A DNA stretch of 64,000 nt from Actinomadura opuntiae (GTDB lineage Bacteria; Actinomycetota; Actinomycetes; Streptosporangiales; Streptosporangiaceae): NCBI RefSeq assembly GCF_030283205.1, contig NZ_JASNWF010000005.1, forward strand, positions 124,001 through 188,000, given 5' to 3'. This document shows, piece after piece, positions 23,281 through 31,002 of the stretch (within the stretch, counting starts at the first letter, position 1; each line of letters opens with the position of its first letter). The notes under the pieces were generated by a model. That model made no database searches, had not been told where the DNA came from, and was given only the letters and a program-made list of their open reading frames with translations. Both the position numbers and the translations under genes were made by a program.

Positions 23281-23576
23281 AGGGCGTCCTCCGGCGGCTC
23301 GCTGTTCCCGCCGTACACCGGGTGGAGCACGTAGGTGTTTCCGCAGCAGGTCCGGATGCGCGGCGGCGCGGCGCGGCTGCCGTAGAACTGATGAGGCTGC
23401 TGGCAGCGCGGACAGATTTCCAGGATCGCCAGCCAGCGCGAGCGGCGGCCGCCCGGGGCGTACGCCACGACGGGAACCAGCAGGTCGGTTACGCTGGCGC
23501 TTGTCCTGGGCGAGGACTCACGAGGGCGGCTCTCCGCGTTGATCGGGGGGCCGCTCCGCTTTTCAGGCAGCGTCAT
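23277..23576 (-). CDS. Small zinc-finger-like AICE protein
   Basis: This 99-residue protein has two Cys pairs (ICPRCQQPHQFYG and RTCCGNTYVLHP) likely to bind zinc. It starts at ATG 23576 inside the end of the upstream HTH gene (14-bp overlap) and is coupled to the replication gene. Not recognised beyond the finger. Confidence 0.55.
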   Translation of the reverse strand: MTLPEKRSGPPINAESRPRESSPRTSASVTDLLVPVVAYAPGGRRSRWLAILEICPRCQQPHQFYGSRAAPPRIRTCCGNTYVLHPVYGGNSEPPEDAL

Positions 23577-23856
23577 CGCCGTCCGTCCGGGCCGCCTCGA
23601 GCTGTTCCTGTTCCGCGACCCACCGCAGGACCTCGCTCTTGCGGTAGAGCACGACTCCCCCGCAGCGGAATCCCTTCGGACCGAAACCCCGGTGACGCCA
23701 CTGGCGCAGCGTTCCGGCGGGACGGCGCAGGTAGGAGGCGGTCTCGTTGGTCGTCCAGAGCTGATCATCGTCGGACGCATCTGGCATGTCTCGGCCATGG
23801 CATGCCGCCTTGACCGACGCGTCACTCAGGCCACGCGTCCCAATCTTGTTACGCAT
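23563..23856 (-). CDS. Excisionase-like HTH_17 protein
   Basis: This roughly 97-residue protein contains a MerR-like winged HTH: LWTTNETASYLRRPAGTLRQ followed by WRHRGFGPKGFRCGGVVLYR and SEVLRWV. This pattern is that of Xis/AlpA-like excisionases. ATG 23856 is chosen because a TTGACA-17-CATTGT promoter would start transcription within a base or two of it (leaderless); ATG 23787 is an alternative. It heads the minus operon running to 17317 and is divergent from the repressor gene. Likely jobs are directing excision and DNA bending at att. Confidence 0.7.
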   Translation of the reverse strand: MRNKIGTRGLSDASVKAACHGRDMPDASDDDQLWTTNETASYLRRPAGTLRQWRHRGFGPKGFRCGGVVLYRKSEVLRWVAEQEQLEAARTDGDDAA

Positions 23857-23863
23857 GGTGGCC

Positions 23864-23892
23864 ACAATGCTCGCACTGAGACTCAGTGTCAA
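23864..23892 (-). promoter_or_regulatory. Promoter of the excisionase/replication operon with embedded operator
   Basis: On the minus strand -35 TTGACA (23892-23887) and -10 CATTGT (23869-23864) are 17 bp apart. The perfect 13-bp palindrome ACTGAGACTCAGT (23875-23887) fills the spacer and touches the -35. It is a good operator for the XRE-like repressor encoded divergently at 23935, whose own -10 (TAATAC, 23919-23924) is 32 bp away. Confidence 0.65.
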
Positions 23893-23934
23893 GCGCCCTA
23901 GCTTTGAGACACGTGGCGTAATACGCTGAACGGC

Positions 23935-24648
23935 GTGAGAGACCCCAAGAGCTTCCGAGAGGTGATCGGCGATGCCGTCCGGCGACTCCGCGAAGGCGGC
24001 GGCAAGCGCCAGGAAGACCTTGCCCAGACGGCTCAGGTGATGGGACTCAAGTGGTCCCGGTCGAAGGTGGCTGCCCTCGAGCTAGGCGATAAGGCGGTCA
24101 CCCTCGAGGAGTTCGCGGTCCTGCCAGTCCTGCTCGGGGAGACCCTCAACAGGAAGATCACGTACGGCGATCTGTTCCCCGACCACGACGAACTCCTCTA
24201 CCTCACCCCCAAGCTGAGAGTCCTGGCAGGTCGTTGGGCCAGCGTCTTCGACGACGAGTACGTCCCTGAACTCACGGTGTATTCCCGCGCGGTCGAGGAT
24301 TCCCTCGAGAAGCTCGCAGCCACCCAGCGGCAGCTAGAACCAATCTTTAAACGCCTGAAAGCTCTCGGCTTCTCGACGGGACTACCTGCGATTTCCTCGC
24401 TGCGTGAGGCAACTGTGGGCCTCGCCGAGGACCGTGCAGCCGCCAAGCTCGGAGAGCCGCGGCTTGTGGTCGTCGCGGCCTCCTTGGACCTCTGGGGCCG
24501 GAGCCTCACCGAAGAACGCGACGCACGCGTTGCGGCGGCCCTGCCGGACGACGCGCCGGCGCGCAGCGTCCAGGCCAAACGCGGCCTCGTGACCCGGGAG
24601 CTGCTGGACGCGCTACAGGCACGGATCGCCGAACTGGACGGCAGGTGA
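23935..24648 (+). CDS. XRE-like repressor of the AICE
   Basis: This 237-residue protein has an N-terminal Cro/CI-like HTH (GDAVRRLREGGGKRQEDLAQT, ending WSRSKVAALELGDKAVTLEE) and a C-terminal helical domain for oligomerisation or sensing. It starts at GTG 23935 close behind a TAATAC -10 box. Divergence from the excisionase/replication operon and the operator at 23875-23887 suggest that it keeps excision and replication off. The integrase follows 4 bp after its stop, so int is probably expressed with it. Confidence 0.75.
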   Translation: MRDPKSFREVIGDAVRRLREGGGKRQEDLAQTAQVMGLKWSRSKVAALELGDKAVTLEEFAVLPVLLGETLNRKITYGDLFPDHDELLYLTPKLRVLAGRWASVFDDEYVPELTVYSRAVEDSLEKLAATQRQLEPIFKRLKALGFSTGLPAISSLREATVGLAEDRAAAKLGEPRLVVVAASLDLWGRSLTEERDARVAAALPDDAPARSVQAKRGLVTRELLDALQARIAELDGR

Positions 24649-24652
24649 TGGC

Positions 24653-26056
24653 ATGTCGCGTGTGAGGGACCTGTGGCACGCCGAAGTGCCAGACCCGGAG
24701 GCTCCCGGCCGGCGGGTGAAGGTCAAGACGAAGCGGCACCCGGACCGCGGCGGCTCCAAGACGTCCAAACGGTGGCTCGCAGTCTGGATCGGCCCGGACG
24801 GGACCGAGGTCACCAAGGCGTTCCATTCCAAGGAGAACGCCAAGAGCTACGCCCGCAAGCAGGAAGAGGACGCCGAGCGCGGCGAGTACATCGACCCCAA
24901 GGCCGGCCGCGAGCAGTTCGGCGCGCTGGCCAAGAAATGGATGCGGCTGCGCGGCCTGGGCGGTAGCAGCCTGGTCCGCTACGAGTCGGTGTTCCGTCTG
25001 CACGTCGAGCCGACGTTCGGCGCACGTCCGGTGAAGGCGCCCCGGCCGTCAGAGATCCTCGAGTGGCTGCGCGGCCTGGAGAAGACGCACGGGCCTGCGA
25101 CGCAGGCGCTCGCCTTCCACATCGTCCAGGGGACGTTCGATCTCGCCGTGGCGGATGGTCGCCGCAAGGACAACCCGGCGCGCTCTCCGATCATCCCCCG
25201 TGTGGTGGACGAGCCGAAGGAGCGCAAGCCCTGGACTACCGACCGCGTGTGGGCGGTCGTCGACCAGCACCCGGCGCCGTATCGGGCCGTGCCGCTCGTC
25301 GCGGCCGGGTGCGGGCTCCGGCAGGCCGAGGCGTTCGCGCTGGCCGTCGATGACTTCGACTTCGACACCGGGCGGCTGCGCATTGAGCGCCAACTCGTCC
25401 GCGTCGGCAAGCGCATCGTGTTGAAGCTGCCCAAGGGCGGCAAGGCACGGACCGCTCCCCTGTCACCCGGGATCGCCCGAACCGTCCAGGCGCACATGGA
25501 CGCCCACCCGCCCGTGACCGTGACGCTGCCGTGGATGGACGAGGACGGGCGCATCGCTGAGGACCCGGTGACGGTCGAGCTGCTGTTCGTGTGGCGTGAC
25601 CAGTTGCTCGCCCCGCCGCTCCCCGAGGGCGTCCGTACCCGCGCGGACCGGGGCCGGCAGTCGTCCGCGGACGGTCAGAACCTCCAGGTGTCCACGTTCA
25701 ATGGCTTGGTCTGGAAGGTGGCGCTGGCTCGGGCCGGGGTCATCCCTCCGCCGTCGAAGAACGCTCGCGGCGCGCTGGCGTACGAGCAGGCGCGGGAGGA
25801 CGGTATGCACGCGCTTCGGCACTGGTTCTCGACCACGCTCGGCGATGCCGGGGTGAGTCTCGCCGGGATCATGGACTTCATGGGGCACAGCCGGAAGGCG
25901 GCCGGACTGCCGGTGACGCTCGGTGTCTACAGCCACGTGACCGAGGAGACGTACGAGGCCGCGAGGACGGCCGTCGACCGGTCGCTGTTCCGCCTCCGCC
26001 CGGCCCAAGATCAACAGCCGAGCGGAACAGAGGCAGAACAGGCGGTTTCACAGTGA
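24653..26056 (+). CDS. int: Tyrosine recombinase integrase of the AICE
   Basis: This 467-residue phage-type integrase has an AP2-like N-terminal arm-binding domain, a SAM-like core-binding domain (residues about 85-170) and the catalytic domain. Catalytic residues visible are Arg223 (GCGLRQAEAF), His386 and Arg389 (MHALRHW), a His in GHSRKA and the nucleophile Tyr426 (GVYSHVTEETY). It ends 45 bp from the attR core. It should recombine attP with the 3' end of the propeller-like gene. All residues are in place, so it looks active. Confidence 0.95.
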   Translation: MSRVRDLWHAEVPDPEAPGRRVKVKTKRHPDRGGSKTSKRWLAVWIGPDGTEVTKAFHSKENAKSYARKQEEDAERGEYIDPKAGREQFGALAKKWMRLRGLGGSSLVRYESVFRLHVEPTFGARPVKAPRPSEILEWLRGLEKTHGPATQALAFHIVQGTFDLAVADGRRKDNPARSPIIPRVVDEPKERKPWTTDRVWAVVDQHPAPYRAVPLVAAGCGLRQAEAFALAVDDFDFDTGRLRIERQLVRVGKRIVLKLPKGGKARTAPLSPGIARTVQAHMDAHPPVTVTLPWMDEDGRIAEDPVTVELLFVWRDQLLAPPLPEGVRTRADRGRQSSADGQNLQVSTFNGLVWKVALARAGVIPPPSKNARGALAYEQAREDGMHALRHWFSTTLGDAGVSLAGIMDFMGHSRKAAGLPVTLGVYSHVTEETYEAARTAVDRSLFRLRPAQDQQPSGTEAEQAVSQ

Positions 26057-26093
26057 TCCGTCGCACCGCTCCGACGCAGGTCAGAGGCCACTT

Positions 26094-27176
26094 CTACCCG
26101 AAGTACTCGATGAACGGCACCTTCTTGCCGGACTGCGCCGCGGTGCCGGCGCTGACGATCGCGGTGGTGCCGGGACGGGCGTCGGCGTCGGACGCCTGGA
26201 CGGTGCCGGTGCGGGCCGGCCCGTTGAGCGTCGTCCAGGACGCGCCGTTGTAGTGCATGTACTGGGTCTTGTTGCCGGTGGTGATCGGCAGCATGACCAC
26301 GCCGCCCTTGCCGTCGGAGGACAGCCCGATGCCGGCGGTGTTCAGCGGCGTGTTGACCGTCTTCCAGCTCGAGCCGTTGTAGTGCAGGATCGCGTTGGTG
26401 ATCTGCGCGTTCTGCCGGACGCGCAGCACGTACACGTTGGTCGGCGAGTTCTCGACGATCCGGTAGAGGGTGCCCTGGTAGGCGGGGACGCCGAGGGAGC
26501 CGGGCACGGCGATCTTCTTCCACGCCGTGCCGTCGTAGTGCATCACCAGGCCGGTGACGGACGTGCCGTTGGCGGACGTGCTGCCGGCGAGCCAGACGTC
26601 GTTCTTCGACCTGACGTCCACCGCGGTGATCGTGGACGAGGCGGGCAGCGGGACCTTCGCGTCCGTCCAGGCGGTGCCCGTCCAGCGCAGGACGGCGCTG
26701 AGGCCGCCCGCGGTCGGGTCGACCCCGGCGACGGAGTAGGCGGTGCCGTCCGGCCCCGCCGCCACCTGGCTCGGCAGGCCGACCATCGGATAGGCCACCT
26801 TGCTCCACTTGGTGCCGTTCCAGTACAGGCCGAGTGTGCCGCCGAGGTTGTAGCCGACGATCCACGCCTTGGACGCGCTCGCCACGGCGACGTCGGTCGG
26901 GGTGAAGCCGACCGGGGCGGCCTGGGCGACCCACGACGAGCCGTTCCACTTCGCGATCTTCGTCTGCGGGCTGAAGAACGAGCCCGCGGCGCCGACGGCC
27001 CAGCCGGCGTTCTTCGCGCCGAAGTCGACGCGGTCGAGGCTGCCGTCGTAGGCGAGCCCGGCCCCGCCGACGTTCTTCCACCCGGCCGCGGCCCGGGCGG
27101 GTGCGGCGGCCAGCGCGAGCGTCCCTGCGGCGCAGGCGATCGCCATGGCCGCGGCCGGCGCCGCGTTCCGTCTCAT
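26094..27176 (-). CDS. Secreted repeat (beta-propeller-like) protein; AICE target gene with element-supplied 3' end
   Basis: This 360-residue protein has a signal peptide (MRRNAAPAAAM, hydrophobic core, cut near APARAAA). Repeats of about 45-50 residues follow, with W-x-x-V/I and LHYNGSSWKTV or VMHYDGTAWKKI units, like a secreted beta-propeller. The start at 27176 has GGGAG upstream. The last codons (FG-stop, 26094-26101) come from the element, whereas the displaced chromosomal end beside attL reads YG-stop. Integration therefore keeps the reading frame with one Tyr-to-Phe change. Function unknown. Confidence 0.8.
   Translation of the reverse strand: MRRNAAPAAAMAIACAAGTLALAAAPARAAAGWKNVGGAGLAYDGSLDRVDFGAKNAGWAVGAAGSFFSPQTKIAKWNGSSWVAQAAPVGFTPTDVAVASASKAWIVGYNLGGTLGLYWNGTKWSKVAYPMVGLPSQVAAGPDGTAYSVAGVDPTAGGLSAVLRWTGTAWTDAKVPLPASSTITAVDVRSKNDVWLAGSTSANGTSVTGLVMHYDGTAWKKIAVPGSLGVPAYQGTLYRIVENSPTNVYVLRVRQNAQITNAILHYNGSSWKTVNTPLNTAGIGLSSDGKGGVVMLPITTGNKTQYMHYNGASWTTLNGPARTGTVQASDADARPGTTAIVSAGTAAQSGKKVPFIEYFG
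26102..26124. other. attR core site
   Basis: Exact 23-bp copy of 7430-7452. It encodes part of the last codons (KVPFIEY) of the target gene on the minus strand. Sequence to its left is the end of the element just after int; to its right is the body of the target gene. A GGAACAGAG word pair at 26024-26042, inside the end of int, resembles the repeats at 7559-7580. Confidence 0.9.
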
Positions 27177-27306
27177 GTGAGCTCCCAAGATCAGTCCAGT
27201 GCGGCAAAAGAGTACGGGAAGACTTACTTCCGGGTAAGAGGAACTTTCCGGGCGGCCGGAACAGGCCGCCCCCGCCCCCGGAAACGGCGCGCCCCCCGGA
27301 AACGGC

Positions 27307-27339
27307 GGACGCCCGGAACCGGCAAGGCTCCGGGCGTCC
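27307..27339 (-). terminator. Terminator after the enoyl-CoA hydratase gene
   Basis: GGACGCCCGGA (27307-27317) and TCCGGGCGTCC (27329-27339) form a perfect 11-bp stem with an 11-nt loop. It lies 30 bp downstream of the stop of the hydratase gene (27369). Confidence 0.75.
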
Positions 27340-27368
27340 GACGCGGGCTGGGGGCTACGGCAGGGCCG

Positions 27369-28133
27369 TCACTCGCCCTTCCAGTTCGGCTTGCGCTTCT
27401 CGGCGAAGGCCGCCGGGCCCTCCTGCGCGTCCTTGGAGGTGAAGACGGGCAGCGTGATGTCCTGCTGCTTCTTCCACGCCTCGGCGGACGTCCAGTCGGC
27501 GGACTCGACGATGACCTTCTTGGTCGCGGCGAGCGCCAGCGGGGCGTTCTCGGCGACCTTCAGGGCCAGCTCCTTGGCCGCGGCGAGCGCGCCGCCCGGC
27601 TCGGCGAGCCGGTTGACGAACCCGAGCTCGGCCATCCGCTCCGCCGGGTACTTGTCGCCGGTCAGCGCGATCTCCATGGCGATGTGGAACGGGATGCGCT
27701 GCGGCAGCCGCAGCAGCCCGCCGCCCGCGGCGACCAGGCCGCGCTTGGGCTCGGGCAGCCCGAACTGCGCGTCCCGGGAGGCCACGATCATGTCGCAGGA
27801 CAGCGCGACCTCGCAGCCGCCGGCCAGCGCGTAGCCCTCCACCGCGGCGATCAGCGGCTTGGCCGCCGGGCGCTCGGTGATGCCGGCGAACCCGCGGCCC
27901 TCCACGGTGGGGTTGTCGCCCGTGAGGAAGCCCTTGAGGTCCATGCCCGAGCAGAACGTGCCGCCGGCGCCGGTCAGGACGCCGATGGACAGGTCCTTGC
28001 GCGAGTCCAGCTCGTCCAGGGCCGCCGCGATCCCCTTCGCCACCTCGCCGTTGACCGCGTTGCGGGCCTCCGGCCGGTTGATGGTGATGATGAGGACGGC
28101 GCCGTCTTCTTCGGTGAGAACAGCGTCGGTCAT
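27369..28133 (-). CDS. Enoyl-CoA hydratase/isomerase (crotonase) family
   Basis: This 254-residue crotonase has the oxyanion-hole segments in AGGTFCSGMDLKGF and GYALAGGCEVALSCD, with RGLVAAGGGLLRLPQ beyond. Residues at the usual glutamate positions suggest hydratase activity in fatty-acid or CoA-ester breakdown; the second catalytic Glu position (EPKRGLVAAGG) fits an E-P pair. It is 8 bp downstream of a 3-hydroxyacyl-CoA dehydrogenase-like SDR, so the pair would do two consecutive beta-oxidation steps. The substrate is unknown. Confidence 0.9.
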   Translation of the reverse strand: MTDAVLTEEDGAVLIITINRPEARNAVNGEVAKGIAAALDELDSRKDLSIGVLTGAGGTFCSGMDLKGFLTGDNPTVEGRGFAGITERPAAKPLIAAVEGYALAGGCEVALSCDMIVASRDAQFGLPEPKRGLVAAGGGLLRLPQRIPFHIAMEIALTGDKYPAERMAELGFVNRLAEPGGALAAAKELALKVAENAPLALAATKKVIVESADWTSAEAWKKQQDITLPVFTSKDAQEGPAAFAEKRKPNWKGE

Positions 28134-28141
28134 TCAGTGCC

Positions 28142-28915
28142 TCACTTCGGCTGGAAGCGGATGCCGCCGTCGAAACGGATGGTCTCGCCGTTCATGTAGT
28201 CGTTCTCGATGAGGGACTTGACCAGGTGCGCGAACTCCGACGCCTTGCCCATCCGCTTCGGGAACGGCACCGGCGCGGCCAGCTTGGCCTTGAACGCGTC
28301 GGCGGCCTCGCCCTCGCCGTAGATCGGGGTGTCGATGATGCCGGGGCAGATGGTGTTGACCCGGACGCCGATCGCCGCGAGGTCGCGAGCGGCCGGCAGC
28401 GTCATGCCGATGATGCCGCCCTTGGAGGCCGAGTAGGCGATCTGCCCGGTCTGGCCCTCGATGCCGGCGATGGACGCGGTGTTGATCACCACGCCGCGGG
28501 CGCCGTCGGCGTCGGCGGGCTCGGTCTTGGAGATCGCCGCGGCGCCGATGCGCATCAGGTTGAAGGTGCCGATCAGGTTGACCCGGATGACCGTCTCGTA
28601 GGACGCCAGGTCGTGCGGGGTGCCGTCGCGGCCGACGGTGCGCGAGGCCCAGCCGATGCCGGCGCTGTTGACGATGACGCGCAGCGGGGCGCCGGTGTCG
28701 ACCGCGGCCTGCACGGCGGCCTGCACCTGCTCCTCGCTGGAGACGTCGGTCTTGACGAAGACGCCGCCGACCTCGTCGGCGACCTTCTTGCCCTTGTCCT
28801 CGTTCATGTCGGCGACGACGACCTTGGCGCCCTCGGCGGCCAGCGCGCGGACGGTGGCCTCACCGAGGCCGCTCGCGCCACCGGATACGACGGCGGAAAC
28901 TCCGTTCAGGTCCAT
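28142..28915 (-). CDS. Short-chain 3-hydroxyacyl-CoA dehydrogenase-like (HSD17B10-type) SDR
   Basis: This 257-residue SDR has the NAD-binding [17 protein letters not shown], catalytic Ser in [15 protein letters not shown] (Tyr and Lys) and the PG motif [12 protein letters not shown]. The sequence resembles type II 3-hydroxyacyl-CoA dehydrogenases. ATG 28915 has AAGG upstream. It is first in a two-gene beta-oxidation operon with the crotonase. GTTAC-type dyads upstream suggest local regulation. Confidence 0.88.
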   Translation of the reverse strand: MDLNGVSAVVSGGASGLGEATVRALAAEGAKVVVADMNEDKGKKVADEVGGVFVKTDVSSEEQVQAAVQAAVDTGAPLRVIVNSAGIGWASRTVGRDGTPHDLASYETVIRVNLIGTFNLMRIGAAAISKTEPADADGARGVVINTASIAGIEGQTGQIAYSASKGGIIGMTLPAARDLAAIGVRVNTICPGIIDTPIYGEGEAADAFKAKLAAPVPFPKRMGKASEFAHLVKSLIENDYMNGETIRFDGGIRFQPK

Positions 28916-28958
28916 AAGCAGCACCTTACGTGAGGGACCGAATGTGGTTCGGGATGAT

Positions 28959-29033
28959 GTTACCCACACGTCACCCCGACGTTCTGCTCACACCCCGGCG
29001 GATTGCCCGGGCGCGATGTTACTCGGGAGTCAC
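28959..29033. promoter_or_regulatory. Two GTTAC-N6-GTCAC dyads between divergent SDR genes
   Basis: GTTACCCACACGTCAC (28959-28974) and GTTACTCGGGAGTCAC (29018-29033) share the half-sites GTTAC and GTCAC, which are near-inverse of each other, with 6-bp spacers. They lie 59 bp apart between genes at 28915 (minus) and 29080 (plus). A TetR-type regulator of fatty acid genes could bind; none is encoded beside them. Confidence 0.5.
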
Positions 29034-29079
29034 AATACGGCGAACGTTTGCCCGAGGGCGCGCCGGGCACCCGTCCGGC

Positions 29080-29928
29080 ATGACCGAACCTCCGGCACAG
29101 AGCCAGCCCTACCCAGGCCGCACCGGGGACATGACGCCCGAGCCGCGCGACGAGATGCGCGACTACACCGGCAGCGGCCTCCTCCACGGCAAGCGCGCGC
29201 TGATCACCGGCGGCGACTCGGGCATCGGGCGCGCGGTGTCCGTCGCGTTCGCCAAGGAGGGCGCCGACGTCGCCCTCACCTACCTCGAAGAGGACGACGA
29301 CGCCCGGCACACCGCGTCGCTCGTCGAGGCCGAGGGGCGCCGCTGCTTCACCTTCGGCGGCGACCTCGCCGAGGAGCGGCACTGCCGCGAGGTCGTCGAG
29401 CACGCCGTCCGCGACCTCGGCGGCCTGGACGTCCTCGTCCTGCACCACGGCACGCAGACCCCGGTGAAGGACGTCCGCGAGATCGACGACGCGCAGCTCC
29501 AGCGGACGTTCGCCGTCAACGTGTACGCGCTGTTCTGGACCGTCCAGGAGGCCTTGGACCACATGGGGCCCGGGTCCTCCATCGTCTTCACCGGGTCCAT
29601 CAACGGGCTGCGCGGCAACAAGACGCTGATCGACTACGCGGCCAGCAAGGCCGCCGCGATGACCTTCGCCACCTCCCTCGCGCAGAACCTGATGGACCGC
29701 GAGATCCGCGTCAACTGCGTCGCCCCCGGCCCCGTCTGGACCCCCCTCATCCCGGCCACCTTCGACGCCGACCGCGTCGAGGGCTTCGGCGGCCAGTCGC
29801 CGATGGGCCGCCCCGCCGACCCCGACGAGATAGCCCCCTCCTATGTCTTCTTCGCCGCGAACCGGCAGTCGTCCTACTACACCGGCCAGACGCTCGTCCC
29901 GGCCGGCGGCGAGATCCATCCGGGCTGA
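29080..29928 (+). CDS. SDR oxidoreductase of the general-stress (YdaD/YhdF-like) type
   Basis: This 282-residue SDR has the N-terminal extension seen in YhdF/YdaD-like stress SDRs (RDYTGSGLLHGKRALITGGDSGIGRAV) and the catalytic Ser (FTGSINGLRG), Tyr and Lys (YAASKAA). NADP(H) preference is likely from the fold; the substrate is unknown. It starts at ATG 29080. The topoisomerase gene begins 7 bp after its stop, suggesting one transcript. Confidence 0.88.
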   Translation: MTEPPAQSQPYPGRTGDMTPEPRDEMRDYTGSGLLHGKRALITGGDSGIGRAVSVAFAKEGADVALTYLEEDDDARHTASLVEAEGRRCFTFGGDLAEERHCREVVEHAVRDLGGLDVLVLHHGTQTPVKDVREIDDAQLQRTFAVNVYALFWTVQEALDHMGPGSSIVFTGSINGLRGNKTLIDYAASKAAAMTFATSLAQNLMDREIRVNCVAPGPVWTPLIPATFDADRVEGFGGQSPMGRPADPDEIAPSYVFFAANRQSSYYTGQTLVPAGGEIHPG

Positions 29929-29935
29929 GGCGCCC

Positions 29936-30949
29936 GTGGAGTTACAGCGCAGCGACCCCTCCGAACCCGGCTTCGGACGGCGCAAATGCGGCAGGGGTTT
30001 CCTCTACCTCGGCCTGGACGGCCGCCCGCTGGACGACGCGACGGTGAAGGAGCGGATCCGCGCGCTCGTCATCCCGCCCGCATGGCAGGACGTGTGGATC
30101 TGCCCGGACGCCGACGGCCACATCCAGGCCATGGGCACCGACGCCGCCGGCCGCCGCCAGTACCTCTACCACGAGGCGTGGCGCGAGCAGCGCGACCGCG
30201 CGAAGCACGACCACGTCCTCGAGCTGGCCGAACGGCTGCCGAAGGTGCGCGACGCGATCGCCGGGCACCTCGCCGGCCGCGGCTACGGCCGCGAGCGGGT
30301 GCTGTCCGCCGCCGTCCGCCTCATCGACCTCGGCTTCTTCCGGATCGGCGGCGAGGAGTACGCGGCGGAGAACGGCACGTTCGGCCTCGCCACCGTCCTG
30401 CGCGAGCACGTGACGTGCCGGCGCGGGCACGTGACGTTCGACTACCCGGCGAAGGGCTCGAAGGACCGGTACCAGTCCGTCGCGGAGGAGAACGTCTGCA
30501 AGGTCGTCGTCGGCCTGATGCGCCGCAAGGACGACTCCCCCGAACTCCTTGCCTACCGGACCCCCGCCGGCTGGCACGACGTCACCGCGTCCGACATCAA
30601 CGAGTTCATCCGCGAGGTGACCGGCGGCGACTTCACCGCCAAGGACTTCCGCACCTGGCACGCCACCGTCCTCGCCGCCGTCGGCCTCGCCGTGTCGACC
30701 CGCGCCGGCACCGCCGAGACGGCCCGGCAAAAGGCCGTCGTCCGCGTGGTGAAGGAGGTCGCCGCCTACCTCGGCAACACCCCGGCCGTGGCGCGCGCCT
30801 CCTACATCGACCCGCGGATCATCACGCTCTACGAGGAGGGCCGCACGATCGCCCCCGCCCTCAGCAACCTCGGCGTCGACGCCTCCCCCGGCGAACTGGC
30901 CACCCAGGGCCCCGCAGAACAAGCCGTCCTAAACCTCCTACGCACCTAA
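29936..30949 (+). CDS. DNA topoisomerase IB (poxvirus/bacterial type)
   Basis: This 337-residue enzyme has the bacterial TopIB N-terminal region (GFLYLGLDGRPLDD, RALVIPPAWQDVWIC) and the catalytic domain with the Arg/Lys/His set (RIGGEEYAAENGTFGLATV, KDFRTWHATV) and the active Tyr290 in RASYIDPRII. It relaxes positive and negative supercoils by nicking through a 3'-phosphotyrosine. GTG 29936 is chosen for its position 7 bp behind the SDR. Linkage to a stress SDR is common in actinobacteria, though the meaning is unclear. Confidence 0.93.
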   Translation: MELQRSDPSEPGFGRRKCGRGFLYLGLDGRPLDDATVKERIRALVIPPAWQDVWICPDADGHIQAMGTDAAGRRQYLYHEAWREQRDRAKHDHVLELAERLPKVRDAIAGHLAGRGYGRERVLSAAVRLIDLGFFRIGGEEYAAENGTFGLATVLREHVTCRRGHVTFDYPAKGSKDRYQSVAEENVCKVVVGLMRRKDDSPELLAYRTPAGWHDVTASDINEFIREVTGGDFTAKDFRTWHATVLAAVGLAVSTRAGTAETARQKAVVRVVKEVAAYLGNTPAVARASYIDPRIITLYEEGRTIAPALSNLGVDASPGELATQGPAEQAVLNLLRT

Positions 30950-31002
30950 CCGACACCCCCACAAAAACCTCCCCACGCCCGACCGCCGTCATCGCGGGAG
31001 GC

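Larger units (their letters stand above)
7430..26124 (+). mobile_element. Actinomycete integrative and conjugative element (AICE), 18.7 kb
   Basis: The element is bounded by identical 23-bp direct repeats (7430-7452 and 26102-26124). It holds the expected AICE modules: TraB/FtsK DNA translocase and small Spd-like genes (7.7-12.4 kb), a possible clt (12.5 kb), regulators, a DUF3987 replication protein (21.3-23.3 kb), an excisionase-like HTH, a repressor and a tyrosine integrase ending 45 bp from attR. AICEs transfer double-stranded DNA between mycelia using TraB alone, so no relaxase is expected and none is seen. The target is the 3' end of a protein-coding gene rather than a tRNA gene. Size and ends are read from the sequence; mobility is inferred. 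Confidence 0.9.
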
